Source: a virus
DNA length: 47,184 nucleotides
Direction: 5' to 3' (one strand)
Virus record (IMG/VR): IMGVR_UViG_3300028007_000004
Coordinates: 1-47,184 of that record
Both the position numbers and the translations under genes were made by a program. The notes below the pieces were generated by a model, which was not told where the DNA came from, did not search any database, and was given only the letters and a program-made list of their open reading frames with translations. Of the stretch, positions 1 through 7,170 are shown one piece after another. How positions within the stretch are numbered: the first letter of the stretch is position 1; each line of letters starts with the position of its first letter.

Positions 1-138
1 CTTTCAGTTTAAAAGTTATTTTATTATCTTGACGGAGGGGGCATTCAACCGGAACTTTTATGTCATCTTGCCAAATCAAAATGTGATGATTTGGATATTG
101 ACAATGTGCATAATTATTGCCAAACGGGCAATCCTGAC
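1..138. repeat. Terminal direct repeat, left copy
   Basis: Bases 1-138 recur at 47047-47184 with a single difference: G at 127 against A at 47173. This is either true terminal redundancy or the overlap left by assembling a circular or permuted genome. A gene reads continuously across the join, which supports continuity of the two ends. Confidence 0.95.
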
Positions 139-160
139 AGGATGTTATTTCTATGGTCAT
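1..160 (-). CDS. Small Cys-rich protein, N-terminal part (gene spans genome junction)
   Basis: The ATG at 160-158 overlaps the TGA of the upstream gene as ATGA. The frame stays open to base 1 and, when joined to 47046, ends at 47030, giving a 58-residue protein. Cysteines occur as CQDCPF near residues 9-14, a lone Cys near 20, and ECPLR near 39-43. The spaced Cys-Pro pairs suggest metal binding, but I know no function. The neighbouring 68-residue protein carries a similar ECPFR motif. The window cuts the gene, so this entry is its first 53 codons. Confidence 0.7.
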   Translation of the reverse strand, partial: MTIEITSCQDCPFGNNYAHCQYPNHHILIWQDDIKVPVECPLRQDNKITFKLK

Positions 161-363
161 AAATAATATAAGTTTGATTTATTATAACCGTTTGGTAAAT
201 CTATCTTACTAATAAATTCTATATCAGATTCGCGAAACGGGCATTCCCAGCTACCGCAAGCATAAAACTCATTATTTATATCCTTCATAAATACAGCAAT
301 ATCACCATGACCGATAACTTTACCCCAAAAGTGATCGCCTGTTTGTAATTTGTCCATAGCCAT
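157..363 (-). CDS. Small protein with ECPFR motif, function unknown
   Basis: This encodes 68 residues, or 66 if the second Met (MDKLQ) is used. It is mostly polar, with an N-terminal segment rich in Gly and aromatic residues, and a central Cys-Gly-Ser-Trp-Glu-Cys-Pro-Phe-Arg stretch resembling the end of the next protein downstream. It lies in a three-gene set with the 61-residue gene upstream and the 58-residue gene with which it shares an ATGA overlap. The set is fed by the promoter at 578-609. No family is recognised; real gene status rests on the tight coupling. Confidence 0.65.
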   Translation of the reverse strand: MAMDKLQTGDHFWGKVIGHGDIAVFMKDINNEFYACGSWECPFRESDIEFISKIDLPNGYNKSNLYYL

Positions 364-374
364 GTTTATAAGTA

Positions 375-560
375 TTATATATAATCTTCGTCAATGTCAA
401 TACACGGCAAATACGTAATCTTTTCGCTTTGCGCCGGATCAAGAGCGGGTTCGACAAATAGCTTATTCACAATGACACCGTTCAAGGTTTTTATTTCAAT
501 TATAAATCCTTTATCAATCAATTCATGATTTGATATTATTAAACTTATCTGTTTTTCCAT
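375..560 (-). CDS. Small acidic protein, function unknown
   Basis: This is a 61-residue protein with alternating hydrophobic strands (ISLIISN, FIIEIKTLNGVIV) and an acidic end (DIDEDYI), suggesting a small beta-rich fold. Its ATG lies 18 bases below a promoter-like -7 box, so it would be the first gene of the transcript that continues through the junction towards 46.5 kb. No signal peptide or known motif is visible. Confidence 0.65.
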   Translation of the reverse strand: MEKQISLIISNHELIDKGFIIEIKTLNGVIVNKLFVEPALDPAQSEKITYLPCIDIDEDYI

Positions 561-577
561 ATTTCCTTAATTTTCAG

Positions 578-609
578 CTAAACTATATAAGATTAATTAA
601 ATAACCAAA
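578..609 (-). promoter_or_regulatory. Bacteroidota-type promoter for the small-gene operon
   Basis: On the minus strand TTTG (609-606) is followed after 20 bases by TAGTTTAG (585-578), one mismatch from TAnnTTTG. The -33 box is part of the extended TTTGGTTA motif found at the other minus-strand promoters here. The start codon at 560 is 18 bases below the -7 box. Confidence 0.65.
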
Positions 610-615
610 TATTTT

Positions 616-3426
616 TTAGTCTTTCATGTAATAGGGTGTTTCAAAACCTGCCGCATCCAGTGGAAGACCGGGTGCCCAATCAAGCGGTTCGCGCATGATG
701 TTAATAATTTCTTCCAAAGCACCGTCGTTGTCCTCATCGCACTCCACCACAATCTCATCATGGATAGACATAATGATCTGATAACCTTTTGCTGCCACCT
801 TCTTCATAATATCCGCAATCACGTCTCTGGCTGTGGCTTGTACGATGTTCTCGACCAGCTTACCACCATAAGTGTCAATAAGCTTCCACTGCTTCGTAGT
901 TTGATCCATACCCTCGTAACACAGCATTGAACCACCAAACTTACCAGGCTTCAACTTAGGACGCAAATAAGCAAGCGTTCTTCCGGATGGTAACTCTATA
1001 AACAATAAGCCTTTCTTGGTGTAGAATTTGAGGAAGTTAGCTGAGAGTCTTACGGGGTTACCTTCGACAGCTGATATGACAGCGTGTTCCACCAAAGTCC
1101 ATAAATTAACTATCTTCTGGTTAGCGGCTCTCCATGCATCAATAAGCGGTTTGAGTTCTGCTTCTTGCAAACCCATCTTCAACGCGCCCATATTAATCAG
1201 AGCATTGGGGCCGCCACCAAAACCACAATTATGTACAAGTACTCCCGATACAGTGAAACGGTTATTTGGTCCAGCGTTTAGGATGTCATAGACTTCTACG
1301 CCTGTTTCAATGCCGTTAAAACGACAATCCTTCCTTATATCGGAAGAAGCATAAAGCGCTACCTCGTCAAATCCCGTTTCAAGTAAATCGTAGTTACCAA
1401 CCACAACTTGAATTAAAGAGTAGCTGTTGTAAGGGTCTACCCAAACGATATGGTCCATTGTGGCTTTTAGCGGACCATAATGAATAATATCTCTTATACC
1501 TCTGTACACAACACCTCCATGGCTCACCCAATTTTCACCATCCCAAACTTTATGGGCGAGCGTTACATCTTGAATAGGCACAAGACCTTGATGGGTAAGC
1601 ACAAGTTCATCTTTAGCAATACAAGCTAATTCTGCCACTTTACCTTTCTGTCTGAGTGGTGATCCTTTACCAATCGTCTCAATAGGCACTTTAAACATTT
1701 GGGATGCTGACGCTTCGTATATTTTACCATGTGTGTTAAACACATCTAATCTCCATTTCTCACCAGCGAACCAAGCGATTACACGGGCTTCGATGGCGGA
1801 TAAGTCGACAACGGTTAGTTTCTTGCCTTTTGGTGCAACAAAAGCAGTTCTAATCAGCTGAGAAAGCGTGTCAGGTACATTACCAAAAGCAAGTTCAAGG
1901 TTCTCTGCGTCACCATCAAGTACGAGCTGACGAGCAAAATCAATATCCGGTATTTTGTTTTGTGGAAGATTTTGCACCTGCACCAATCTACCTGAATTAG
2001 ATACAATTCTACCGTCGCACCAAAACCGGTTGTTTGGTCCAGCGTTAATGATGTCGTAAGTAGAAATTTGAAACTGCGTATCAAAAAAAGGATTCTCCGG
2101 TTTTACACCGCTAACGTGCCACTCTCGATAAGCCTCACCTTTCCATAATGGTAAATTTAACCTCTTTGCTTCGCCGAGAGAAATTTTCATATCTGGATCA
2201 ACAAAAACTTTATGCTCCGGTGTTGCTGTAACACCATCGTGTTCAATAACAAATTTCTCACCGCTGTAAACAACACCTTCGTGAAAAACCCATTGCAAAC
2301 CATCAAAAACTTGATCGGTTATTTCTACCTCCTCAATAGGCTTTTTTCCTATCCATCCTTCATCTGTCTTAACTAGAACCAAAGAACCCTCAGCAATACA
2401 CCACCGGCCTGTCCTCGCAGCACCGTAGAACTGCAACAAGCCACGGATGCGTCCGTCTTTACAAACGCAGTGCGCCATGGCTAAATATTTTTTAACAGAG
2501 GTTTTGGATAGTTCCTGACGAATTTCGAGCATCCGTTGAATATGACTTTCGCTGTATTTCTTCATAAGATCCGGAACGTCTGCTTTACGAAGTGTTTGTA
2601 TTTCTTCTCCGGTCTCGTATTCTAACCAACGTATCACTTGCGATACGCTGTTTGGGTTTTCTAATTTGGTCAGTTCCTTTGCTTCTTCAATCAATCTTGC
2701 TTTATACGCCTCATCAATAATGATGGCGTTTTTTACGAGCCTCTTATTGATCTTAACACCATAGTCATTGATTTGCTGATCAAGATGCCACAAGCGCATT
2801 TCGCTTTCAGGAACAGTAAAAAAGTCCAGCTTGTTTCTGATTGATAATTCTACCTCAACGTCTTTCACACAGTAATTCAAAAACTGCCGCCACTTCTCAG
2901 GCGAATGCTCCGGCAGGTTTCTTGTTCTTTCGTTATTAGCTTTGGTTGGTTTACACGGCAGTGAAAAATATCTAATCAATTGTCTACCCGTCATATCTTT
3001 TTGCACGTTCAGTTTAAGCACTTCTGCTACTTGTGCAAGAGACATCGGAAGCCCAAGCATAGCACCTTTTACCATGGTGCACTCCCACTGCTCAATAGGT
3101 AAGTTAATCTTAAAGAAAGCCGACAAACAAGTTCTTTCAAAAGCCGCGTTGAAGGCGGTTTTAAGCACTTCGGGGTTTTGTAAGTCTTCGCAAAAAGACT
3201 CCATAAATTGCAAGTAATCTTTCCAAGCAAGCGGTCCGTATTTTTCAATGTACCAATCCGCGTCCATGTAGTCTTGTCTAATGTCTATGATTTTCACAGG
3301 CTCGCCGTCATAAGAGTAGGCAATCATCAACACTTCAAACTCCGGATGCTCTGCGTATTTGTAAACACCTGACTTGATCAAATCAACGGGTGAGTAGGTT
3401 TCAATGTCTATGGATAGTGTTCTCAT
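616..3426 (-). CDS. polA: Family A DNA polymerase with 3'-5' exonuclease domain and two inteins
   Basis: This is the replicative polymerase, 936 residues before splicing and about 669 after. The DEDDy exonuclease motifs are DIETYSP (7-13), NAAFE (93-97) and YCVKD (185-189). The polymerase part has the template-binding TGRW...SGR segment (split by intein 1), motif A DLSAIEAR (541-548), motif B R592...K596 (split by intein 2) and motif C HDE (889-891). The residue equivalent to E. coli Phe762 is Leu600. I chose the ATG at 3426 because it overlaps the upstream TGA as ATGA and starts directly before the exonuclease strand; an in-frame ATG at 3450 would add eight residues. It belongs with the DUF2815 and DUF2800 genes upstream. 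Confidence 0.93.
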   Translation of the reverse strand: MRTLSIDIETYSPVDLIKSGVYKYAEHPEFEVLMIAYSYDGEPVKIIDIRQDYMDADWYIEKYGPLAWKDYLQFMESFCEDLQNPEVLKTAFNAAFERTCLSAFFKINLPIEQWECTMVKGAMLGLPMSLAQVAEVLKLNVQKDMTGRQLIRYFSLPCKPTKANNERTRNLPEHSPEKWRQFLNYCVKDVEVELSIRNKLDFFTVPESEMRLWHLDQQINDYGVKINKRLVKNAIIIDEAYKARLIEEAKELTKLENPNSVSQVIRWLEYETGEEIQTLRKADVPDLMKKYSESHIQRMLEIRQELSKTSVKKYLAMAHCVCKDGRIRGLLQFYGAARTGRWCIAEGSLVLVKTDEGWIGKKPIEEVEITDQVFDGLQWVFHEGVVYSGEKFVIEHDGVTATPEHKVFVDPDMKISLGEAKRLNLPLWKGEAYREWHVSGVKPENPFFDTQFQISTYDIINAGPNNRFWCDGRIVSNSGRLVQVQNLPQNKIPDIDFARQLVLDGDAENLELAFGNVPDTLSQLIRTAFVAPKGKKLTVVDLSAIEARVIAWFAGEKWRLDVFNTHGKIYEASASQMFKVPIETIGKGSPLRQKGKVAELACIAKDELVLTHQGLVPIQDVTLAHKVWDGENWVSHGGVVYRGIRDIIHYGPLKATMDHIVWVDPYNSYSLIQVVVGNYDLLETGFDEVALYASSDIRKDCRFNGIETGVEVYDILNAGPNNRFTVSGVLVHNCGFGGGPNALINMGALKMGLQEAELKPLIDAWRAANQKIVNLWTLVEHAVISAVEGNPVRLSANFLKFYTKKGLLFIELPSGRTLAYLRPKLKPGKFGGSMLCYEGMDQTTKQWKLIDTYGGKLVENIVQATARDVIADIMKKVAAKGYQIIMSIHDEIVVECDEDNDGALEEIINIMREPLDWAPGLPLDAAGFETPYYMKD
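1228..1623 (-). other. Mini-intein 2 in PolA (motif B / O-helix)
   Basis: This is a 132-residue in-frame insertion. It starts CIAKDELVLTHQG (block A, Cys1), has TMDH as block B, and ends YDILNAGPNNRF...LVHN (blocks F and G), with Cys as the +1 extein residue. Removing it joins KVAELA to CGFGGG and restores motif B with correct spacing. There is no room for a homing endonuclease domain, so it is a mini-intein expected to self-splice. Splicing is inferred from intact catalytic residues. Confidence 0.88.
1996..2400 (-). other. Mini-intein 1 in PolA (TGRW|SGR motif)
   Basis: This is a 135-residue in-frame insertion starting CIAEGSLVLVKT (block A), with TPEH as block B and ending YDIINAGPNNRF...RIVSN, +1 residue Ser. 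Removing it joins GAARTGRW to SGRLVQVQNLP, the normal primer-template contact motif of phage PolA. The penultimate residue is Ser rather than the usual His. It is clearly related to intein 2 and also lacks an endonuclease domain. Confidence 0.88.
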
Positions 3427-3707
3427 AGTCTTGTAATTGTTTTTGGCCAATTAAGTATTTCGTGATGTGCGTTGTGGAATTGCTTGAATATTTTGCAAGC
3501 GTCTGCTTCATCGTATCTTCTACGCCACACCCACACACAACCGTAAAAAAGTTCGGTCTCAGTGCATGTAATCTCGAATGCTGCAACCGGAAACAAATCT
3601 GTTTGATACTCTATACGCATATTTGCATCCGAAGCAATTTCACGAACAGACGTGAACCCGTTCGCCATGTGCAAGCGACCACCTTTATGATAAAAATAGA
3701 TTAGCAT
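3423..3707 (-). CDS. Small protein upstream of PolA, function unknown
   Basis: This is a 94-residue ORF (81 residues if the internal ATG at 3668 is used). The N-terminal part (IYFYHKGGRLHMANGF) reads as a beta hairpin; the rest has several aromatic residues, a Cys at an EITCTETE strand and a VWVWRRRYDEA segment. It ends in an ATGA overlap with polA, which argues for translational coupling. The ATG at 3707 is only a few bases beyond the hairpin at 3714-3743, so its expression probably depends on read-through. No family recognised. Confidence 0.6.
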   Translation of the reverse strand: MLIYFYHKGGRLHMANGFTSVREIASDANMRIEYQTDLFPVAAFEITCTETELFYGCVWVWRRRYDEADACKIFKQFHNAHHEILNWPKTITRL

Positions 3708-3713
3708 AGGATA

Positions 3714-3743
3714 AAAAGCACCTCACGAAATGGAGGTGCTTTT
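3714..3743 (-). terminator. Rho-independent terminator between DUF2815 gene and PolA genes
   Basis: A perfect 11-base stem (3714-3724 with 3733-3743) encloses an 8-base loop, and the minus-strand transcript continues into a run of U. It sits after the DUF2815 gene and would reduce expression of the polymerase relative to the ssDNA-binding-like protein. Confidence 0.8.
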
Positions 3744-3765
3744 GTTTTGGGAGTAAGCAAACAGG

Positions 3766-4335
3766 TTACAGATCGTCTTCTTCCAGATCATCGTCTCCGA
3801 GATCATCGAATACAGCATCCACATTGACTGTGCTGCCTAACGGCTCACCGTTTTTGATTTTCTGCACTGCGTTCAGACCAGCAGCGATACCTTTGTTTCC
3901 AGAGGTATTAAATGCATACAGGTTGATGTTTACGCGCGCATAATCACCAGAAATAACCTGTGTAGGATCTGTGATTTCCTCTTTTTCACGGTTAATCACT
4001 TTCGGTTTGTTGTCGCTAGAACAATTCAAAAACCATTTGCCTACATACGCAGGGTCGTCGCCTCTTTCTTCATCACCATCACGCAGAGGTGTTTTGAAGT
4101 TTTTAGGCAATTTGTTTGCGTCTTTGATATCGAGTTTACTCATACCAGCTACAATAGCAGCTTTGATGGCAGCCTCGATTTTTTGAACTGTCTCTTTATC
4201 TTCTTTGTCAATGATGATTGACACAGAATACTTTTCTTTTGCACCAGGGCTTGCAGCCTTCGGCTTAAAAAGATTAGCATAAGAGAGACGTACTTTGCCG
4301 GTAGTTACCAGCGTGGGGTTTGTGCTTGTTGACAT
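3766..4335 (-). CDS. DUF2815 family ssDNA-binding-like protein
   Basis: The 189-residue protein has an N-terminal strand segment (TGKVRLSYANLFKPKA), a YSVSIIIDKED strand and a central GDDPAYVGKWFLNCSS segment typical of DUF2815. It ends in an acidic tail (DDLGDDDLEEDDL) like those that recruit partners in ssDNA-binding proteins. In phages this family sits with DUF2800 and PolA genes, as here, and is taken to coat single-stranded DNA during replication. It is followed by a strong terminator, consistent with high expression. Binding is inferred from family and context. Confidence 0.82.
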   Translation of the reverse strand: MSTSTNPTLVTTGKVRLSYANLFKPKAASPGAKEKYSVSIIIDKEDKETVQKIEAAIKAAIVAGMSKLDIKDANKLPKNFKTPLRDGDEERGDDPAYVGKWFLNCSSDNKPKVINREKEEITDPTQVISGDYARVNINLYAFNTSGNKGIAAGLNAVQKIKNGEPLGSTVNVDAVFDDLGDDDLEEDDL

Positions 4336-4380
4336 AGCGTTTAGCTTTTAGCGGTTAAAAAAAATATACTGACGGAATTA

Positions 4381-5559
4381 TCAGTCGTCGTTAAAATCAT
4401 CCGAAAATTCATCCAACACATTTTTATCTGCTTGGAATACCGGTCTCGGATCTGTTTCCGGTGCAAGGGTTGGTGATCCTTGCGGTTTGACTGTTAAAGG
4501 CTCTACAATCTTTGTGAATTTTGCTTTACCAATAACTTTTGTAAGTTCTGTGATACCAACAATCACAGCAGGTTTCATCAAGTCTTCTCGCTTGTAACCT
4601 TCTTTCTCCAACTCAATCAAGATTTGGTTTTCATCCAAGTACTTGCGAACACTTCTACCTTCAACCAACTTCATACCTGGCCACGCTTTACCAGCGCGAA
4701 TCGCTTGCATCAAAGCAAAATCTTTTACGCCTTTCGCCCACTTAGCAAGCTCATCTGCTTTGCCTATTACCTCAACTACTTCTTCATCTGTAAGGAGTTC
4801 AGGATTGGCAAAATCGTGTTTAATAAGTTCCATGTGATAATCGTGGTTGGCTCGGCAAGTTTCTTTTACGCGGCAGAATTGACAGTGCTTTCCGGCTTTG
4901 AACTCACCTTTACCCTCAAAAGCAAGTTTCGCTTTTGGTTTCAGTTCATCTTCTGCCCACTGCAATAATTCAGCGACGCTGATCTCCCAAACAGAAATGT
5001 TGTCAAGTCTTGGTTGGTAGATGGTCATTCGCATGGTGTGAACATCGTACAAGTGTCCGTAAGCTTCATACAGTCCTAATGCATACAGCATCATTTGTTT
5101 GTTCTCGACTGCTGATACCGGAACACCTTTACCGTATTTAAGATCAGTAAAATCCATGATGTGATCGGCGACAATACAAACGTCACCTGTGCCAAAACAA
5201 TCGGGGGCATAAGCAGACAGATCAAGACGAGTTTCCAAGAAAATCAAAGCATCGCTTGTTTTCTTTTTTGCTTCGTCGTACTGCACCATTACATAGTTGG
5301 TGTAGTCTTCCATATACACCAGCATTTCTGGTGTGTACAGCGGATCGGCTTGTATGGCTTTAAGTTCTTTTTGCCACGCAGTTTTTCTGATTTCCCCAAG
5401 TTTGAAGCGCAGCATTTCTTCGGCAAGCTTGTGTGCCAAAGTACCTTCCGCAGCAGCAGCACCGGCACGATCCGGTACTGACTGCTCTAAGCGGACGGAT
5501 GGGGGGCAAGCGAGCCACCTGGACGCGCCTGACGGGGATAGTAATGCGTGTGCGGCCAT
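4381..5559 (-). CDS. DUF2800 family, RecB/Cas4-like nuclease
   Basis: This 392-residue protein begins with the family pattern LSPSGASRWLACPPS. It carries a PD-(D/E)XK-like core: Glu109, GTGD (123-126), DLKYGKG (139-145) and Gln in ENKQMMLYALG. A cluster HCQFC...TC about 100 residues further resembles the Cys-rich region of Cas4/RecB-type nucleases, though I count only three to four cysteines. It is expected to be a DNA exonuclease acting in replication or recombination with the DUF2815 protein directly downstream. The C-terminal 50 residues are acidic and probably disordered. Confidence 0.82.
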   Translation of the reverse strand: MAAHALLSPSGASRWLACPPSVRLEQSVPDRAGAAAAEGTLAHKLAEEMLRFKLGEIRKTAWQKELKAIQADPLYTPEMLVYMEDYTNYVMVQYDEAKKKTSDALIFLETRLDLSAYAPDCFGTGDVCIVADHIMDFTDLKYGKGVPVSAVENKQMMLYALGLYEAYGHLYDVHTMRMTIYQPRLDNISVWEISVAELLQWAEDELKPKAKLAFEGKGEFKAGKHCQFCRVKETCRANHDYHMELIKHDFANPELLTDEEVVEVIGKADELAKWAKGVKDFALMQAIRAGKAWPGMKLVEGRSVRKYLDENQILIELEKEGYKREDLMKPAVIVGITELTKVIGKAKFTKIVEPLTVKPQGSPTLAPETDPRPVFQADKNVLDEFSDDFNDD

Positions 5560-5561
5560 TA

Positions 5562-5969
5562 TTATAACTTGTTTAATTCATCCTCAATTTTGTTCCACTG
5601 CTCCGGCTTGTTCTCCACGTCGGTGATCTTGTCGAAACCGAGTTTCTTCCACAAGCCTTTCACGTCTTTACCGGCCTTGTTCTTTTCAACAGCCAGCTTG
5701 CGCAGTTCAGGGAAAGTGAGACGAGGTTCTTCTGTTTCACCTTCTGCTTCTCCGTCGGCTTCTTCGTCTTTTGCCACAGGAGTTGGTTTTTCCTCGACTT
5801 TTTTAACAGTCTCTTTCTTAGGCTCGGTAACAGAAACCTTTACAGGCTCTCCGGTTACAAATGTTTCTTCTTTCAAAGCGAAAACCTGTTCTAAGTTTCT
5901 TTTAAGCGCCTTTACGTGCTGCGAACTGTCTGTATCTGACAGCTCGATGGTAATGGTGATTTTTGCCAT
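5562..5969 (-). CDS. Replication-block accessory protein, function unknown
   Basis: The 135 residues fall into a short N-terminal strand (KITITIELSD), a charged Lys/Glu-rich linker (about 48-84) and a C-terminal helical domain (about 85-135: LTFPELRKLA...GLWKKLGFDKI). The C-terminal part recalls small helical domains on phage replication or recombination accessory proteins, but the likeness is weak. The gene lies two bases upstream of the DUF2800 gene in the same operon, so a role in DNA metabolism is the best guess. Confidence 0.65.
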   Translation of the reverse strand: MAKITITIELSDTDSSQHVKALKRNLEQVFALKEETFVTGEPVKVSVTEPKKETVKKVEEKPTPVAKDEEADGEAEGETEEPRLTFPELRKLAVEKNKAGKDVKGLWKKLGFDKITDVENKPEQWNKIEDELNKL

Positions 5970-5992
5970 AAAATGTGCGTGGTTTTTAATTA

Positions 5993-6262
5993 TTAAATAG
6001 TAGCGATTTCTTTAGCTCTTTTACTTTTAGCAGATGGCGATTTTACTTTTGGGCGGATAGCTGTGTTTACTTCCAATACCCAATAATACCCCATTTTACC
6101 AATAGAGATAACACCTCTCAATACGGAAGATTTATAAGGCGCAGCCTCGCCATTATCAACAGCAGTGCGCAACGCACGCGATACAACATTTACGGACAGC
6201 TGGCAGTGCTGTGCAAATTCCGATGCGGTCATTGGTTCAATTACTTGTTTCTTTGATACCAT
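5993..6262 (-). CDS. Small winged-helix-like DNA-binding protein
   Basis: This 89-residue protein is the first gene of the leftward replication operon. Residues 10-38 (MTASEFAQHCQLSVNVVSRAL) read as a helix-turn-helix; a wing-like segment (GVISIGKMGYYWVLE) and a basic tail (RPKVKSPSAKSKRAKE) follow. It starts 20 bases below a perfect promoter that shares an inverted repeat with the divergent promoter, so it is a natural candidate for the regulator of that switch. DNA binding and target are inferred. Confidence 0.65.
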   Translation of the reverse strand: MVSKKQVIEPMTASEFAQHCQLSVNVVSRALRTAVDNGEAAPYKSSVLRGVISIGKMGYYWVLEVNTAIRPKVKSPSAKSKRAKEIATI

Positions 6263-6281
6263 GTCATATACGATTTGAAAG

Positions 6282-6312
6282 CAAATATAGGACGAAAAAT
6301 TAATTAACCAAA
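6282..6312 (-). promoter_or_regulatory. Leftward promoter for the replication operon
   Basis: TTTG (6312-6309) and TATATTTG (6289-6282) on the minus strand are separated by 19 bases, an exact match to the Bacteroidota consensus. The ATG of the helix-turn-helix gene is 20 bases further on. Confidence 0.85.
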
Positions 6313-6328
6313 TATTTTTTGGTTAATT
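6302..6328. promoter_or_regulatory. Operator-like palindrome shared by two divergent promoters
   Basis: A perfect inverted repeat has arms AATTAACCAAA (6302-6312) and TTTGGTTAATT (6318-6328) around five bases. Each arm contains the -33 box of one promoter, so a dimer bound here would block or activate both. The binding protein is unknown. Confidence 0.7.
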
Positions 6329-6348
6329 GAATAAACTTTTTATTTTTG
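6318..6348 (+). promoter_or_regulatory. Rightward promoter for the accessory cluster
   Basis: TTTG (6318-6321), 19 bases, then TATTTTTG (6341-6348): an exact consensus match. The first ATG is at 6369, giving a short leader. Confidence 0.85.
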
Positions 6349-6368
6349 GTGTCTAAACAAAAAGAAAT

Positions 6369-6770
6369 ATGTCGAACACACCACCCAACACCCGACCATT
6401 CAATTTGCAGGACTTTCTTGCAGGTAAACCGATAGTATGTAGGAATGGATTTGTACCACAAGACATTCACTATTTTAAGGACGCACATAATAATCACACG
6501 CCAATATTTTTTGGCACTAATGAAGGGACTGTTATGCGATGCGATAGAAATGGCGTATGCCCATCTGATTTGGTAAATAACAGTGATAATAAATACGACC
6601 TCTTCCACCCCTGCGAGCAAAAGGAAGGATGGGTGAAGTTATATAGGAAAAATTTTGGAGAAGTATATGTAAGGCATGCCGATGTTCATAATTTAGAAGA
6701 ACAAGCTAAAAGATTTGTAAAAGTTCCAGATGACTACCTAACCACCGTAAAAATAACATGGTATGAATAA
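6369..6770 (+). CDS. Conserved small phage protein, function unknown
   Basis: This 133-residue protein is the first gene of the rightward cluster. The opening RPFNLQDFLAGKPIVCRNG pattern is, from memory, shared by small proteins common in Bacteroidota phages. Two Cys pairs (CRNG; MRCDRNGVCPSD) and a HPCEQK segment could bind a metal. It overlaps the next gene by eight bases. No catalytic motif is visible; an early accessory role is inferred from its promoter. Confidence 0.75.
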   Translation: MSNTPPNTRPFNLQDFLAGKPIVCRNGFVPQDIHYFKDAHNNHTPIFFGTNEGTVMRCDRNGVCPSDLVNNSDNKYDLFHPCEQKEGWVKLYRKNFGEVYVRHADVHNLEEQAKRFVKVPDDYLTTVKITWYE

Positions 6771-7035
6771 AGAACTACAACAGAAGATCGAGGAATTGGC
6801 TGATGAATATTCATTAGTGCCTTATGACAGGACTATTTTTAATGATGCTTTGAAATCTATCCTCTCCTCCCCCGACCTACTAAGATTAGCGGGATATATT
6901 CCTTTAACTGAATTAATACAGTTGGTTGAATGGAATAGCGATGAAGATGGTAGGATATGGGATGGATTAAAATTCGTTGACAGAAAACAATTTTTAAACA
7001 CTCACTATCCATTAACTGATAAACCACAACCATGA
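6763..7035 (+). CDS. Small helical protein, function unknown
   Basis: This 90-residue, mainly helical and acidic protein starts MNKELQQKIEELADEY and has no membrane segment or Cys cluster. Its ATG overlaps the end of the previous gene, and its TGA overlaps the next ATG as ATGA, so it is translationally coupled at both ends. It ends in DKPQP, a tail repeated at the end of the next small gene. Confidence 0.7.
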   Translation: MNKELQQKIEELADEYSLVPYDRTIFNDALKSILSSPDLLRLAGYIPLTELIQLVEWNSDEDGRIWDGLKFVDRKQFLNTHYPLTDKPQP

Positions 7036-7170
7036 AAACTAAATTTTTATTTTATCCTTATACTTGGATGTTTCCAACAATAGGGTTTGATATAAAAGAT
7101 AAAGAAATATTAATTGTTATATTTTGTTGTGCAATTCACTTCACTTTTAAACAACCACAACCATGAAAAC
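7024..7170 (+). repeat. Direct repeat pair flanking a mini-gene
   Basis: The 16-base sequence CCACAACCATGAAAAC occurs at 7024-7039 and again at 7155-7170. Each copy carries a stop/start overlap. The 44-residue gene therefore looks like a unit bounded by short direct repeats, as expected from a small insertion or slippage duplication. Confidence 0.7.
7032..7166 (+). CDS. 44-residue membrane-prone mini-protein
   Basis: A short ORF starts MKTKFLFYPYTWMFPTIGF and has a hydrophobic stretch ILIVIFCCAIHF near residues 27-38, probably one membrane segment. It is coupled to both neighbours by ATGA overlaps (7032-7035 and 7163-7166). Function unknown. Its reality rests on coupling and hydrophobic design. 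Confidence 0.55.
   Translation: MKTKFLFYPYTWMFPTIGFDIKDKEILIVIFCCAIHFTFKQPQP

Noticed and set aside
4624-5481. Long open frames on the plus strand opposite the DUF2800 gene
   Set aside because: They are antisense shadows of a well-supported gene, with low-complexity or unnatural composition and no promoter or start context.
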